DNA of 64,000 nucleotides from Flavobacterium gelidicaeli (GTDB lineage Bacteria; Bacteroidota; Bacteroidia; Flavobacteriales; Flavobacteriaceae): NCBI RefSeq assembly GCF_013294005.1, contig NZ_JABSNK010000012.1, positions 1 to 64,000 of the forward strand, read 5' to 3'. Shown piece by piece: positions 10,880 to 18,985 of this stretch (position 1 is its first letter; each line of letters starts with the position of its first letter). The notes under the pieces were generated by a model. It saw only the letters and a program-made list of their open reading frames with translations, ran no database searches and was not told where the DNA came from. The position numbers and the translations under genes were made by a program.

Positions 10880-11524
10880 TTAAGAGTGTTTTACCGAAAT
10901 AGATTCTAGAATACTTGCAACACTTTTACATTTGTCAGTAGCTGATTCTAAAACCGATAAAACTTCTTTGTATTTAATAATGTTCTTAGCATCAGTTTCG
11001 TTTTCGAAAATTTCAAAAACGGCCTTGTTATATACATTGTCTGATTTATTCTCTAATTTCGAAATTCTTGCACAAGCCGCTGTAATATTAGGAATGTTCT
11101 TGAAATTTTTCAACTCTTTTACAGCAGCATCAATATTCTGGCAAGCTTCAAGATTAATTTCTGTCAATTTTCTAATTGATTTTGTAATCTTATCTACTTG
11201 ATACAAACGCATAATACTCGAAGCACCGTGCAAACGGTCAGCCACGTTATCAATTGCAGTTACTAAAGAGTGAATGTCTTCTCTATCAAATGGAGTAATA
11301 AAGTTTCTACTCAATTCTAAATTTGTTTGACGAGTGATATCTTCTCCTCTTTGTTCTAATTCATCAATTTTATGAAAAATCACTTCTCTTTCTTTTAAAG
11401 GAAGGTTTACCGCTTCGTGTAAATTTGAAGCCAATTCAATTAAATTACTTGATGCTTGTTCAAAAAGTGGAAAGAATTTTTTATCCTTCGGTACTAAAAA
11501 CTGGAAAAGACTATTTAATGACAT
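10880..11524 (-). CDS. DUF47 / PhoU-like Pit accessory protein
   Basis: A 214-residue, entirely helical, charged, soluble protein. The N terminus (FQFLVPKDKKFFPLFEQAS) and the alternating acidic/hydrophobic helices match the DUF47 (PhoU_div) family. These proteins resemble PhoU and are almost always encoded beside Pit transporters, where they are thought to regulate phosphate uptake. It precedes the transporter by 35 bases, forming a two-gene operon. hutH ends 54 bases upstream on the same strand and might read through. The regulatory role is inferred from family and context. Confidence 0.88.
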   Translation of the reverse strand: MSLNSLFQFLVPKDKKFFPLFEQASSNLIELASNLHEAVNLPLKEREVIFHKIDELEQRGEDITRQTNLELSRNFITPFDREDIHSLVTAIDNVADRLHGASSIMRLYQVDKITKSIRKLTEINLEACQNIDAAVKELKNFKNIPNITAACARISKLENKSDNVYNKAVFEIFENETDAKNIIKYKEVLSVLESATDKCKSVASILESISVKHS

Positions 11525-11578
11525 TTTGTTTATTTTTAAGGGTGCAAATTTAATTGATTTTTATCTTCGAAAACTAAT

Positions 11579-13087
11579 CTAGTGCAATAAATCTTCTTCA
11601 ATCTGGAAACTGTTCAAAAATGTAACTGTTTTCTCTATATCATAATGCAATATTCGGTCTTCTTTTACAAAAGAAACTTCTTCGCGATAAGCATTCAAAA
11701 ACATTTCAATAAATTCACTTGACTTCAACGGACTTCTAAACGCAATTGCTTGTGAAGCATTCATCAACTCAATTGCTAAAATACGTTCTAAATTGTCCAT
11801 TACACGCAACGCTTTTGTAGCACCATTAGCTCCCATACTGACGTGATCTTCCTGACCATTGCTAGAAACAATACTATCTACGCTTGAAGGTGTTGCTAAT
11901 TGTTTGTTTTGACTAGCAATACTAGCTGCTGTGTATTGCGGAATCATGAATCCTGAATTCAATCCTGGATTGTCTACTAAAAATGAAGGCAAATTACGTA
12001 AGCCTGATATTAACTGGTACGTTCTTCTTTCGGAAATACTTCCTAATTCAGCTAAAGCGATTGCCATAAAATCTAAGGCTAAAGCCAATGGTTGGCCATG
12101 AAAGTTCCCTCCAGAGATGATTTCATCACTTTCGATAAAAATATTAGGATTATCAGTAACCGAATTAATTTCGGTCTTAAACACTTTTTTCACATAGTCA
12201 AAAGCGTCTTTTGAGGCACCATGAACCTGTGGAATACATCTAAATGAATATGGATCTTGAACATGTATTTTCTCCTGCGCAATAATTTCGCTACCTTCAA
12301 GAAACTCTTTCACTCTTCCAGCAGTTACAATTTGTCCTTTGTGAGGCCTAATAAAATGAATCAATTCATGAAAAGGTTCTATTCTACCGTCAAAACCTTC
12401 TAAAGATATGCTGGCAATTAAATCCGCTAAATAAGAAAACTTATTTGCTTTTATCAAAATGTGAGCTCCATAAGCACTCATAAATTGTGTTCCGTTTAAT
12501 AATGCTAAACCTTCTTTAGACTTTAAAATTATTGGTTCCCAACCAAAACGTTCCATTATCACTTTTGAATGCACTTTCTTTCCTTCAAAATAAACTTCTC
12601 CTTCACCTAATAAAGGCAATGATAAGTGTGCCAAAGGAGCTAAATCACCCGAAGCTCCTAACGAACCTTGTGTATATATGACTGGTAAAATATCATTATT
12701 ATAAAATTCAATTAAACGATCAACCGTTTGCATCTGGATACCTGAATGACCGTAGCTTAATGATTGTATCTTTAATAACAACATCAATTTCACTATTGTA
12801 AAGGGTACTTCTTCCCCTGTGCCACAAGCGTGTGATTTTACCAGATTTTCTTGTAGTTTGGATAGGTTTTCGTTCGAAATTTTCACATTACAAAGTGATC
12901 CAAAACCAGTGTTGATCCCGTATATAGGAGCTGAATGTGAAGCCATTTTTTTATCCAAATAATCACGACACTTTTGAATATTCACTTTCGCTTCTTCTGA
13001 TAGTGCCAATAATTTATTGTGAGCTATAATTTCTTGCACTATTTCGAGCGAAAGAATTTCAGTACTTATATAATGTGTATTATCCAT
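11579..13087 (-). CDS. hutH: Histidine ammonia-lyase
   Basis: HutH removes ammonia from L-histidine to give trans-urocanate, the first step of histidine degradation. From the ATG at 13087 the protein has 502 residues, a normal length; an 8-codon longer version would need a TTG start and adds nothing family-like. The A-S-G triad that cyclises to the MIO cofactor is at residues 145-147 (context GSLGASGDLAP). The substrate-selectivity motif reads KSHACG, with the histidine typical of histidine rather than tyrosine or phenylalanine lyases. The active-site YGINTGFG is intact. Other hut genes (hutU, hutI, hutG) are absent from the window, so this is a solitary hutH. The long gap upstream separates it from the divergent threonine operon. 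Confidence 0.92.
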   Translation of the reverse strand: MDNTHYISTEILSLEIVQEIIAHNKLLALSEEAKVNIQKCRDYLDKKMASHSAPIYGINTGFGSLCNVKISNENLSKLQENLVKSHACGTGEEVPFTIVKLMLLLKIQSLSYGHSGIQMQTVDRLIEFYNNDILPVIYTQGSLGASGDLAPLAHLSLPLLGEGEVYFEGKKVHSKVIMERFGWEPIILKSKEGLALLNGTQFMSAYGAHILIKANKFSYLADLIASISLEGFDGRIEPFHELIHFIRPHKGQIVTAGRVKEFLEGSEIIAQEKIHVQDPYSFRCIPQVHGASKDAFDYVKKVFKTEINSVTDNPNIFIESDEIISGGNFHGQPLALALDFMAIALAELGSISERRTYQLISGLRNLPSFLVDNPGLNSGFMIPQYTAASIASQNKQLATPSSVDSIVSSNGQEDHVSMGANGATKALRVMDNLERILAIELMNASQAIAFRSPLKSSEFIEMFLNAYREEVSFVKEDRILHYDIEKTVTFLNSFQIEEDLLH

Positions 13088-13489
13088 GTGGTTTTGAATT
13101 TTGAGTGCCAAAATTGATTAAATCAATATTAATAAACAACATATAATGGTTATAATTTAAAATATAGTTAAAAATATAGTCTGTATTTAAATTTCTGGCA
13201 ATAAAAGGCTGAAAAATAGCACTTAAAATAGCTGTCTCTTTTTTAGTTATCCAAATAAAAAACTAAAAATGACCGCTAATAATTACAATAAACCAATTAT
13301 TAGACAGAAAACGGTGTAATTAAATACCAATAATTTTGAAATAGTGAATTCGTACGAACATTTCTTTAGTATTATTTCTGCTTTAAATAACAATAGTCTT
13401 GATTATCACCCTTAAAAATAGGAAATCTTAAACCTGAACCAATAAACTTAAGTTTTTTTAAAATATTCGTAAAACGAACTAAAAGGGTT
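13088..13489. other. Intergenic region between hutH and the threonine operon
   Basis: About 400 AT-rich bases between divergent transcription units, without a credible gene. It must hold the hutH promoter on the minus strand, but I could not pick out a TAnnTTTG box there with confidence. The plus-strand threonine promoter starts at its right end. Confidence 0.5.
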
Positions 13490-13518
13490 TTTGAATTTTA
13501 TAAAAAGCTGTATTTTTG
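13490..13518 (+). promoter_or_regulatory. Promoter of the threonine operon
   Basis: TTTG (13490-13493, inside TTTTTG) and TATTTTTG (13511-13518) are separated by 17 bases. The second box is an exact match to the Bacteroidetes -7 consensus TAnnTTTG, and the spacing is within the normal range. Transcription should start near 13523-13526, only a few bases before the leader peptide ATG at 13529, so the mRNA would be almost leaderless. Confidence 0.8.
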
Positions 13519-13528
13519 AAAAACAACA

Positions 13529-13630
13529 ATGATAAACAATAACGCAGCATATCACTCTTCGATAACAACTCTAATTTGGGTTGGCACTGCTATGACGTTT
13601 ACATTTTCTACTACAACTACAACCCCTTAG
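13529..13630 (+). CDS. Threonine-operon leader peptide (attenuator candidate)
   Basis: A 33-codon frame from ATG 13529 to TAG 13630. Ten residues are threonine, five of them consecutive (residues 28-32), with isoleucines at 2, 12 and 16; it ends STTTTTP. It lies between a strong promoter and thrA, as E. coli thrL does in front of thrABC. ACCCC (13622-13626) and GGGGT (13630-13634) form a short hairpin whose loop contains the start of the TAG stop, so a ribosome reaching the end of the leader would disrupt it. By analogy, ribosome stalling at Thr codons when charged tRNA-Thr is scarce would change RNA folding and raise thrABC expression. The classic T-rich terminator is not obvious; the mechanism is inferred. 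Confidence 0.75.
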   Translation: MINNNAAYHSSITTLIWVGTAMTFTFSTTTTTP

Positions 13631-13739
13631 GGGTATACACTTTTACATATAACCGTATTATATTGTTATTTCTTTCGAGAGATAAAATTCTTGGGTGAAT
13701 AATAAATATTCGCTTTTTTTCAAAATCAAAATGCACAAC

Positions 13740-16187
13740 ATGAAAGTATTAAAATTTGGCGGTACATCAGTAGCCAATGCCACAAATATAAAATTAGTCT
13801 TAGACATCGTTCAAAATCAAGCCAAACAAGAGCCATTAATCGTAGTGGTTTCTGCATTGAGCAAAGTGACCGATTTATTACAAACCGCTGCAGCAAAAGC
13901 GGCTTCTTGTGATGAGACTTACAAAACGTTAGTGATCGAAATTGAAAAAAAGCATTTAGACACCATCAAAGAATTTATTCCCGTTAGTGAGCAAAGCGGT
14001 TTATTGAGTCACATAAAAAGAATCGTAAACCACCTTGAAACGTTATTAGACGGTTGCTTCCTTCTGGGCGAACTATCCCCAAGAACGGCAGATACAATTT
14101 TGAGTTTTGGAGAATTATTGTCATCATATATTATAGCCGAAGCTTTAAAACAAAAAGTAACTAATTCAGGATACAAAGACAGTAGAGAATTAATTAAAAC
14201 CAACAGCAACTTTGGGAAAGCGGCAGTAAACTTTGATGTAACAAACGATTTAATCGCTACTTATTTCAAATCAGTTACTCATCAAGTAACGATCATGCCT
14301 GGTTTTATTGCGTCATCACAAGACGGAATCACAACAACTCTAGGTCGTGGTGGATCTGATTATACGGCAGCAATTCTAGCTGGTGCGTTGCATGTTTCTG
14401 AATTAGAAATATGGACAGATGTAAACGGAATGTACACTGCCAATCCTCGTATTGTAAAGCAAGCCCAACCTATTGCTACGATTTCGTATCAAGAAGCGAT
14501 GGAGTTGTCTCACTTTGGCGCCAAGGTTTTGTATCCACCAACAATTCAGCCCGTATTACGGAAAAATATTCCTATTCTAATCAAGAATACTTTTGAACCA
14601 GCAGCCGAAGGAACTTTTATTTCGAATAAGGCTGTCGCCAATGGGAATCCAGTAAAAGGAATCAGCCATATTGACAACATCTCTTTGATTACGCTCGAAG
14701 GGCCAGGAATGATTGGGGTTTTAGGATCTTCAAAAAGGTTATTCGAAACACTATCTCAGGCCAATGTGAATGTTATTTTTATTACACAAGCCTCTTCTGA
14801 ACACTCTATTTGTATCGGAATTTTGAATGCTGATGCTAATAACGCTGAGGAAGCTATCAACAAAGCGTTCGAAATCGAAATTGTACAAAACAAAGTGGAG
14901 CCTTGCATCGTCGAAAAAGACCTTTGCATAATTGCTCTTGTAGGTGAAAACATGAAAAACCACCAAGGGCTGAGTGGTAAAATGTTTAGCACTCTTGGTA
15001 AAAACAACGTAAACATTCGCGCCATTGCTCAAGGGGCTTCTGAGAGAAATATCTCGGCAGTGATTAATGAGCGAGATGTTAAGAAAGCCTTGAACACACT
15101 TCACGAACGCTTTTTTGAAGAAAACACCAAACAACTGAATTTGTTTGTTATGGGTGTTGGTAACGTAGGTGAGAAGTTTATTGATCAAATTAAACAGCAA
15201 AAGAAATTCCTAAAAGAGAATCTAAAAATAAATTTGAGAGTAATTTCTTTAGCCAATTCAAGAAAAATGCTTTTTGATGAGGAAGGTATTGATTTAAAAT
15301 CTTGGCAAGGACTTCTTGATAATGGAGAAAAAGCAGACCAACAGCTATTTATCGAGCAAGTAAAAAACCTAAATTTGCGCAACAGTATTTTTGTTGATAT
15401 TACTGCTAACGAAAGTGTTTCACAAACTTACGCTCATTATTTAAGAGAAAGTGTGGCGGTAGTTACTTGTAACAAAATTGCTTGTTCTTCTGCTTTTGAT
15501 AATTATAAAAATTTAAAGAGTTTGTCACGCAGGTACAATGCCTCTTTCCTTTTCGAAACAAACGTTGGAGCAGGATTACCGATTATTGACACTGTAAAAA
15601 ACCTAGTGGCATCTGGTGATAAAGTGAATAAAATTCAAGCCGTTTTATCAGGTAGTTTGAACTTTATCTTCAATAATTTTGATGCAAACAATTCTTTCCA
15701 CGATGTGGTAAAAGAAGCCGGTGTTCAAGGTTTCACAGAACCAGATCCAAAAATCGATTTGAGCGGAATTGACGTAGCTAGAAAAATCTTGATTCTAATT
15801 CGCGAAAGCGGTTACCAAATGGAAATAGAAGATATTGAAAACGAATCGTTCTTGCCTGCTGAATGTATGGCAACGACAAACAACGACGACTTTTTTAAAT
15901 CGCTTACACAATACGCAAGCCATTTTGAAGCTATTTTGGCGGAAGCCAATGCTAAAGAAAGCCGCTTGAAATTTGTAGCACAATTTGAAGATGGAAAAGC
16001 GAGCGTAGGTTTGCAATTCATACCAAAAGACCATCCTTTTTACAACTTAGAAGGAAAAGACAATATTGTATTGTTCTACACCGATCGCTACGTTGACCAA
16101 CCTTTATTAATCAAAGGAGCTGGTGCCGGAGCTGCAGTTACTGCTTCTGGAATTTTTGCCGATGTGATTAGAATAGGGAATGTTTAA
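13740..16187 (+). CDS. thrA: Bifunctional aspartokinase / homoserine dehydrogenase
   Basis: ThrA catalyses the first (aspartate to aspartyl phosphate) and third (aspartate semialdehyde to homoserine) steps of the aspartate pathway. The chosen ATG gives 815 residues starting MKVLKFGGTS, the canonical aspartokinase start. The longest frame starts at a GTG (13695) and another ATG is at 13731, but both add only non-family residues. Domains: amino-acid kinase about 1-290; two ACT regulatory domains about 305-450; homoserine dehydrogenase about 455-815, with the NAD(P) loop in LFVMGVGNVGEKF and the catalytic-domain signature GVQGFTEPDPKIDLSG. First gene of thrA-thrB-thrC, probably feedback-inhibited by threonine through the ACT domains and controlled by the leader peptide upstream. 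Base composition here looks more GC-rich than in neighbouring genes. Confidence 0.95.
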   Translation: MKVLKFGGTSVANATNIKLVLDIVQNQAKQEPLIVVVSALSKVTDLLQTAAAKAASCDETYKTLVIEIEKKHLDTIKEFIPVSEQSGLLSHIKRIVNHLETLLDGCFLLGELSPRTADTILSFGELLSSYIIAEALKQKVTNSGYKDSRELIKTNSNFGKAAVNFDVTNDLIATYFKSVTHQVTIMPGFIASSQDGITTTLGRGGSDYTAAILAGALHVSELEIWTDVNGMYTANPRIVKQAQPIATISYQEAMELSHFGAKVLYPPTIQPVLRKNIPILIKNTFEPAAEGTFISNKAVANGNPVKGISHIDNISLITLEGPGMIGVLGSSKRLFETLSQANVNVIFITQASSEHSICIGILNADANNAEEAINKAFEIEIVQNKVEPCIVEKDLCIIALVGENMKNHQGLSGKMFSTLGKNNVNIRAIAQGASERNISAVINERDVKKALNTLHERFFEENTKQLNLFVMGVGNVGEKFIDQIKQQKKFLKENLKINLRVISLANSRKMLFDEEGIDLKSWQGLLDNGEKADQQLFIEQVKNLNLRNSIFVDITANESVSQTYAHYLRESVAVVTCNKIACSSAFDNYKNLKSLSRRYNASFLFETNVGAGLPIIDTVKNLVASGDKVNKIQAVLSGSLNFIFNNFDANNSFHDVVKEAGVQGFTEPDPKIDLSGIDVARKILILIRESGYQMEIEDIENESFLPAECMATTNNDDFFKSLTQYASHFEAILAEANAKESRLKFVAQFEDGKASVGLQFIPKDHPFYNLEGKDNIVLFYTDRYVDQPLLIKGAGAGAAVTASGIFADVIRIGNV

Positions 16188-16191
16188 AAAA

Positions 16192-16280
16192 AAGTTACTA
16201 AGTTACAGAGTGCCTAAGTTTCTAAGTTTTTGAAGAGACTTAAATACTTAGAAACTTAGTAGCTAAGCAACTTAGAAACT
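16192..16280. repeat. Intergenic imperfect palindrome built of CTAAGTT units
   Basis: The whole thrA-thrB gap is one inverted repeat. The left arm (16193-16228) and the reverse complement of the right arm (16239-16280) agree at most positions over ~35 bases. The innermost part, AAGTTTCTAAGT versus ACTTAGAAACTT, is perfect. Both arms are made of repeated CTAAGTT/AACTTAG heptamers. It would form a long hairpin in the mRNA between the two cistrons. Elements of this look occur elsewhere in Flavobacterium as far as I recall; its role is unknown, possibly mRNA stability. Confidence 0.7.
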
Positions 16281-16289
16281 AAAAAAAAA

Positions 16290-17252
16290 ATGAACGAAAT
16301 AAAAATATTCTGCCCCGCAACCATTGCCAACTTATCTTGTGGATTTGATGTCCTTGGATTGTGTTTGGACAATGTGGGTGACGAAATGATTATTAGAAAA
16401 TCAGATCAAAAAGGGATTCGCATCACTAAATTAGTGGGTGCCGATTTACCGCTAGAAACAGAAAAAAACGTGGCTGGAGTAGCAGGTTTGGCAATGCTTG
16501 AAGCTTTGAAATCAGACGCGGGATTCGAAATCGAAATTTACAAAAACATCAAAGCCGGTAGCGGCATTGGTAGTAGCGCTGCTAGCTCTGCAGGTGCGGT
16601 TTTTGGAATCAATGAATTGCTAGGACGACCATTTGAAATTAAAGACTTGGTGCAATTTGCCATGCAAGGCGAAAAACTAGCCTGCGGAAATGCCCATGCC
16701 GATAATGTGGCTCCTGCCCTTTTGGGTGGTTTTACTTTGGTTCGCAGTTATGCACCGCTGGATATTATCAAAATCGAAAGTCCGTCAGAATTGTATGCTA
16801 CCGTGGTTCATCCTCAAATTGAGTTAAAAACATCGGATGCGCGTTCGGTATTGAAACAAACAGTATCCCTAAAAAGCGCCATCATGCAATGGGGAAATGT
16901 AGGCGGATTAATCGCAGGATTATATACTAAAGATTACGACTTAATTGGTCGCTCTTTGCATGACGAAATCGTAGAGCCTTTGCGTTCGGTACTAATCCCG
17001 GGATTTGATTTTATCAAACAAACCGCTTTAGAAAACGGTGCTTTAGGATCTGGAATATCCGGTTCTGGTCCTTCTATTTTTGCATTGAGTAAAGGAGAAG
17101 CAACCGCAAACAAAATCGCCAAAGCCATGAGTGCTGTGTATGACGAAATGCAATTGCCTTATGAAATCCATGTTTCAAAAGTGAATCCGGATGGTGTAAG
17201 AGTAGCCCCCTACCCCCCCGAAGGGGGAATAAAAAATACGATTAAATCTTAA
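16290..17252 (+). CDS. thrB: Homoserine kinase
   Basis: ThrB phosphorylates homoserine to O-phosphohomoserine. The 320-residue GHMP kinase starts with IFCPATIANLSCGFDVLG (motif 1). It has the ATP loop GSGIGSSAASSAGAV near residue 90 and the third GHMP motif SGISGSGPSIFAL near 255. Second gene of the operon, 102 bases after thrA across a palindromic repeat. Odd feature: the family normally ends near VNPDGVRV, but here 15-16 further codons (APYPPEGG...IKS) are read through a C/G-rich palindrome (17204-17226). An intergenic repeat therefore seems to have been captured as a C-terminal tail. Confidence 0.95.
   Translation: MNEIKIFCPATIANLSCGFDVLGLCLDNVGDEMIIRKSDQKGIRITKLVGADLPLETEKNVAGVAGLAMLEALKSDAGFEIEIYKNIKAGSGIGSSAASSAGAVFGINELLGRPFEIKDLVQFAMQGEKLACGNAHADNVAPALLGGFTLVRSYAPLDIIKIESPSELYATVVHPQIELKTSDARSVLKQTVSLKSAIMQWGNVGGLIAGLYTKDYDLIGRSLHDEIVEPLRSVLIPGFDFIKQTALENGALGSGISGSGPSIFALSKGEATANKIAKAMSAVYDEMQLPYEIHVSKVNPDGVRVAPYPPEGGIKNTIKS
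17204..17226. repeat. C/G-rich palindrome inside the 3' end of thrB
   Basis: CCCCC (17213-17217) and GGGGG (17222-17226) enclose CGAA, preceded by another CCCCC at 17206-17210. It resembles the CCCTCCCC-TTC-GGGGAGGG element 65 bases downstream. Here it is translated as PYPPEGG. Confidence 0.55.
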
Positions 17253-17288
17253 AAAAAGTTACGCAAAACACAAGTCAAATCCGCAAAG

Positions 17289-17321
17289 CCTCCCTCCCCT
17301 TCGGGGAGGGCCGGGGTGGGG
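17289..17321. repeat. REP-like palindrome between thrB and thrC
   Basis: CCCTCCCC-TTC-GGGGAGGG forms an 8 bp GC stem, followed by CCGGGGTGGGG. It lies 20 bases before thrC in otherwise AT-rich DNA. GC-rich palindromes of this kind are, from memory, dispersed in Flavobacterium and Cytophaga genomes. It could act as an mRNA stability element or a partial block between cistrons. Confidence 0.65.
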
Positions 17322-17340
17322 ATCTCAATACAACACAAAA

Positions 17341-18630
17341 ATGAAATACTACAGTTTAAACCATAACGCAGCAAACGTTTCTTTTCAAGAAGCCGTAATT
17401 CAAGGATTGGCCAGTGACAAAGGATTGTATTTTCCGGAATCGATCACCCCTTTACCACAGTCTTTTTTTGATGGAATAGAAAATTTATCAAACGAGGAGA
17501 TTGCTTTTACGGCGATTCGCCAATTTGTGGGAGACGAAATTCCAGAAAACGTATTAAAAGAGATCATCGCCGAAACCCTTTGTTTTGATTTTCCGGTGGT
17601 GGAAGTTGAAAACGGAATCTATTCTTTGGAGTTATTCCACGGGCCAACCATGGCATTTAAGGATGTGGGAGCGCGCTTTATGTCGCGTTGTTTGGGGTAT
17701 TTTAACAAAGACAAAAAAGACAGTAAAAATACCGTGCTTGTAGCGACTTCTGGAGATACAGGTGGCGCGGTGGCTAGCGGTTTCCTTGGTGTGAAAGGCG
17801 TTGACGTTATTATATTGTATCCTTCAGGGAAAGTGAGCGATATTCAAGAGCGCCAATTGACAACCCTAGGACAAAATATTAGAGCTCTAGAAGTTGACGG
17901 TTTTTTTGACGACTGCCAAGACATGGTCAAAAAAGCATTTCTAGACGACAGCTTGAAGCAGCACAATTTAACATCGGCAAACTCCATTAATATTGCGCGC
18001 TGGTTGCCACAAATGTTTTACTTTTTCTTTGCTTACAAAGCCTTGAAAAAACAAAATAAACCATTGGTTTTCTCTTGTCCTTCTGGGAATTTCGGGAATA
18101 TTTGCGCGGGAATCATCGCTAAAAAAATGGGCTTGCCTATTGCACATTTCGTTGCATCAACCAATGTAAATGACACGGTGCCCCGCTTTTTGGAAAACGG
18201 AATCTACGATCCAAAACCATCTAAAGCGACCATTTCGAACGCGATGGATGTAGGGAATCCTAGTAATTTTGTGCGCATCCAAGAAATGTACAACAACGAT
18301 TTGGAGCAATTCAAAAAAGACTTTTCTTCTTTTACATACAACGACGCCGAAACTCTAGAAGCCATGAAAACCATTTACAACGGCAACGGATACATCGCCG
18401 AGCCACATGGCGCTGTTGGATACTTGGGTTTGAAAAAAGAACTGGTTAATCACCCTGATGCTATTGGAATCTTCTTAGAAACTGCCCACCCTATCAAATT
18501 TTTAGACACCGTCGAACCGGCTTTAGGTATTAGCTTACCGATTCCGACGCAAATAGAAAGTGTGCTGAATAAAGATAAAGTAAGTACTAAAATCAAAACC
18601 TACGAGGAATTCAAAGCATTCTTAGGATAA
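17341..18630 (+). CDS. thrC: Threonine synthase
   Basis: ThrC converts O-phosphohomoserine to threonine with PLP. The 429-residue protein has the fold-type II lysine in GPTMAFKDVGARF (around residue 107) and the phosphate-binding VATSGDTGGAVASGF. The late AEPHGAVGYLG segment is characteristic of the long (E. coli-like) class, and the length is usual. Last gene of the threonine operon, 88 bases after thrB with a REP-like palindrome between, and followed by a strong terminator. With thrA and thrB it completes aspartate to threonine except aspartate-semialdehyde dehydrogenase, which is not in the window. Confidence 0.96.
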   Translation: MKYYSLNHNAANVSFQEAVIQGLASDKGLYFPESITPLPQSFFDGIENLSNEEIAFTAIRQFVGDEIPENVLKEIIAETLCFDFPVVEVENGIYSLELFHGPTMAFKDVGARFMSRCLGYFNKDKKDSKNTVLVATSGDTGGAVASGFLGVKGVDVIILYPSGKVSDIQERQLTTLGQNIRALEVDGFFDDCQDMVKKAFLDDSLKQHNLTSANSINIARWLPQMFYFFFAYKALKKQNKPLVFSCPSGNFGNICAGIIAKKMGLPIAHFVASTNVNDTVPRFLENGIYDPKPSKATISNAMDVGNPSNFVRIQEMYNNDLEQFKKDFSSFTYNDAETLEAMKTIYNGNGYIAEPHGAVGYLGLKKELVNHPDAIGIFLETAHPIKFLDTVEPALGISLPIPTQIESVLNKDKVSTKIKTYEEFKAFLG

Positions 18631-18648
18631 ACAATACCAATTTCAAAA

Positions 18649-18683
18649 ACGACTAAGGTGATCTTACTTTAGTCGTTTTTTTT
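18649..18683 (+). terminator. Terminator of the threonine operon
   Basis: ACGACTAA (18649-18656) pairs with TTAGTCGT (18669-18676) around a 12-base loop, followed by eight T. It lies 18 bases after the thrC stop. Confidence 0.88.
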
Positions 18684-18693
18684 GTGCTTCATT

Positions 18694-18795
18694 TGGGCAT
18701 GCCCCTACTTCCACTCCGTTACAGTAGCGTCGGGCTGTACGCTGCAATCTCCCGCAAAAAAAGCGGGAGGATTTCCGCTCCCATCCCTCATGCGA
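18694..18795 (+). repeat. Structured intergenic repeat, copy 2
   Basis: A GC-rich element starts with the palindromic GGGCATGCCC (18694-18703). It contains CGCTGCAATCT, a perfect CTCCCGC/GCGGGAG hairpin (18749-18768), AGGATTTCCGCT and CCATCCCT. The order CGCTRCAATCT-hairpin-AGGATTTYCRCT-ATC matches, in opposite orientation, the element at 375-472. It marks the boundary between the threonine operon and the accessory region. Confidence 0.55.
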
Positions 18796-18985
18796 ACGCG
18801 TTGCCGTATCACAATAACTGCTGTAGGAAAATTTACTAATAAAATTCAATACAAGACTTTAACATTTGGTTTTAAATATTATATTTGTTTGAGAAACGAC
18901 TGTACTCTATTACATAGCAGTTAACTTAAAAAGTTACACTTTGTGATGATATAGTTTAGTTAGCTGATATTATAAAAAAATTACG
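18796..18985 (+). promoter_or_regulatory. Upstream region of the HerA-like gene
   Basis: AT-rich leader. TATATTTG (18880-18887) matches the -7 consensus, but the nearest TTTG (18865-18868) is only 11 bases away, so the promoter assignment is weak. No attC-like copy is visible on this side of the gene. Confidence 0.3.

Noticed and set aside
11579-13111. Longer hutH starting at 13111
   Set aside because: The first codon is TTG and the eight extra residues are not family-like; ATG at 13087 gives the normal N terminus.
13695-13739. N-terminal extension of ThrA
   Set aside because: It starts at GTG and adds 15 residues before the conserved MKVLKFGGTS; more likely part of the attenuator leader region.
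14009-16034. Several minus-strand frames opposite thrA
   Set aside because: Overlapping shadows of a well-identified gene, without start signals or recognisable domains.
18682-18924. 80-codon frame across the structured repeat
   Set aside because: It is formed by the GC-rich repeat and has no protein-like pattern; an opposite-strand frame covers the same bases.
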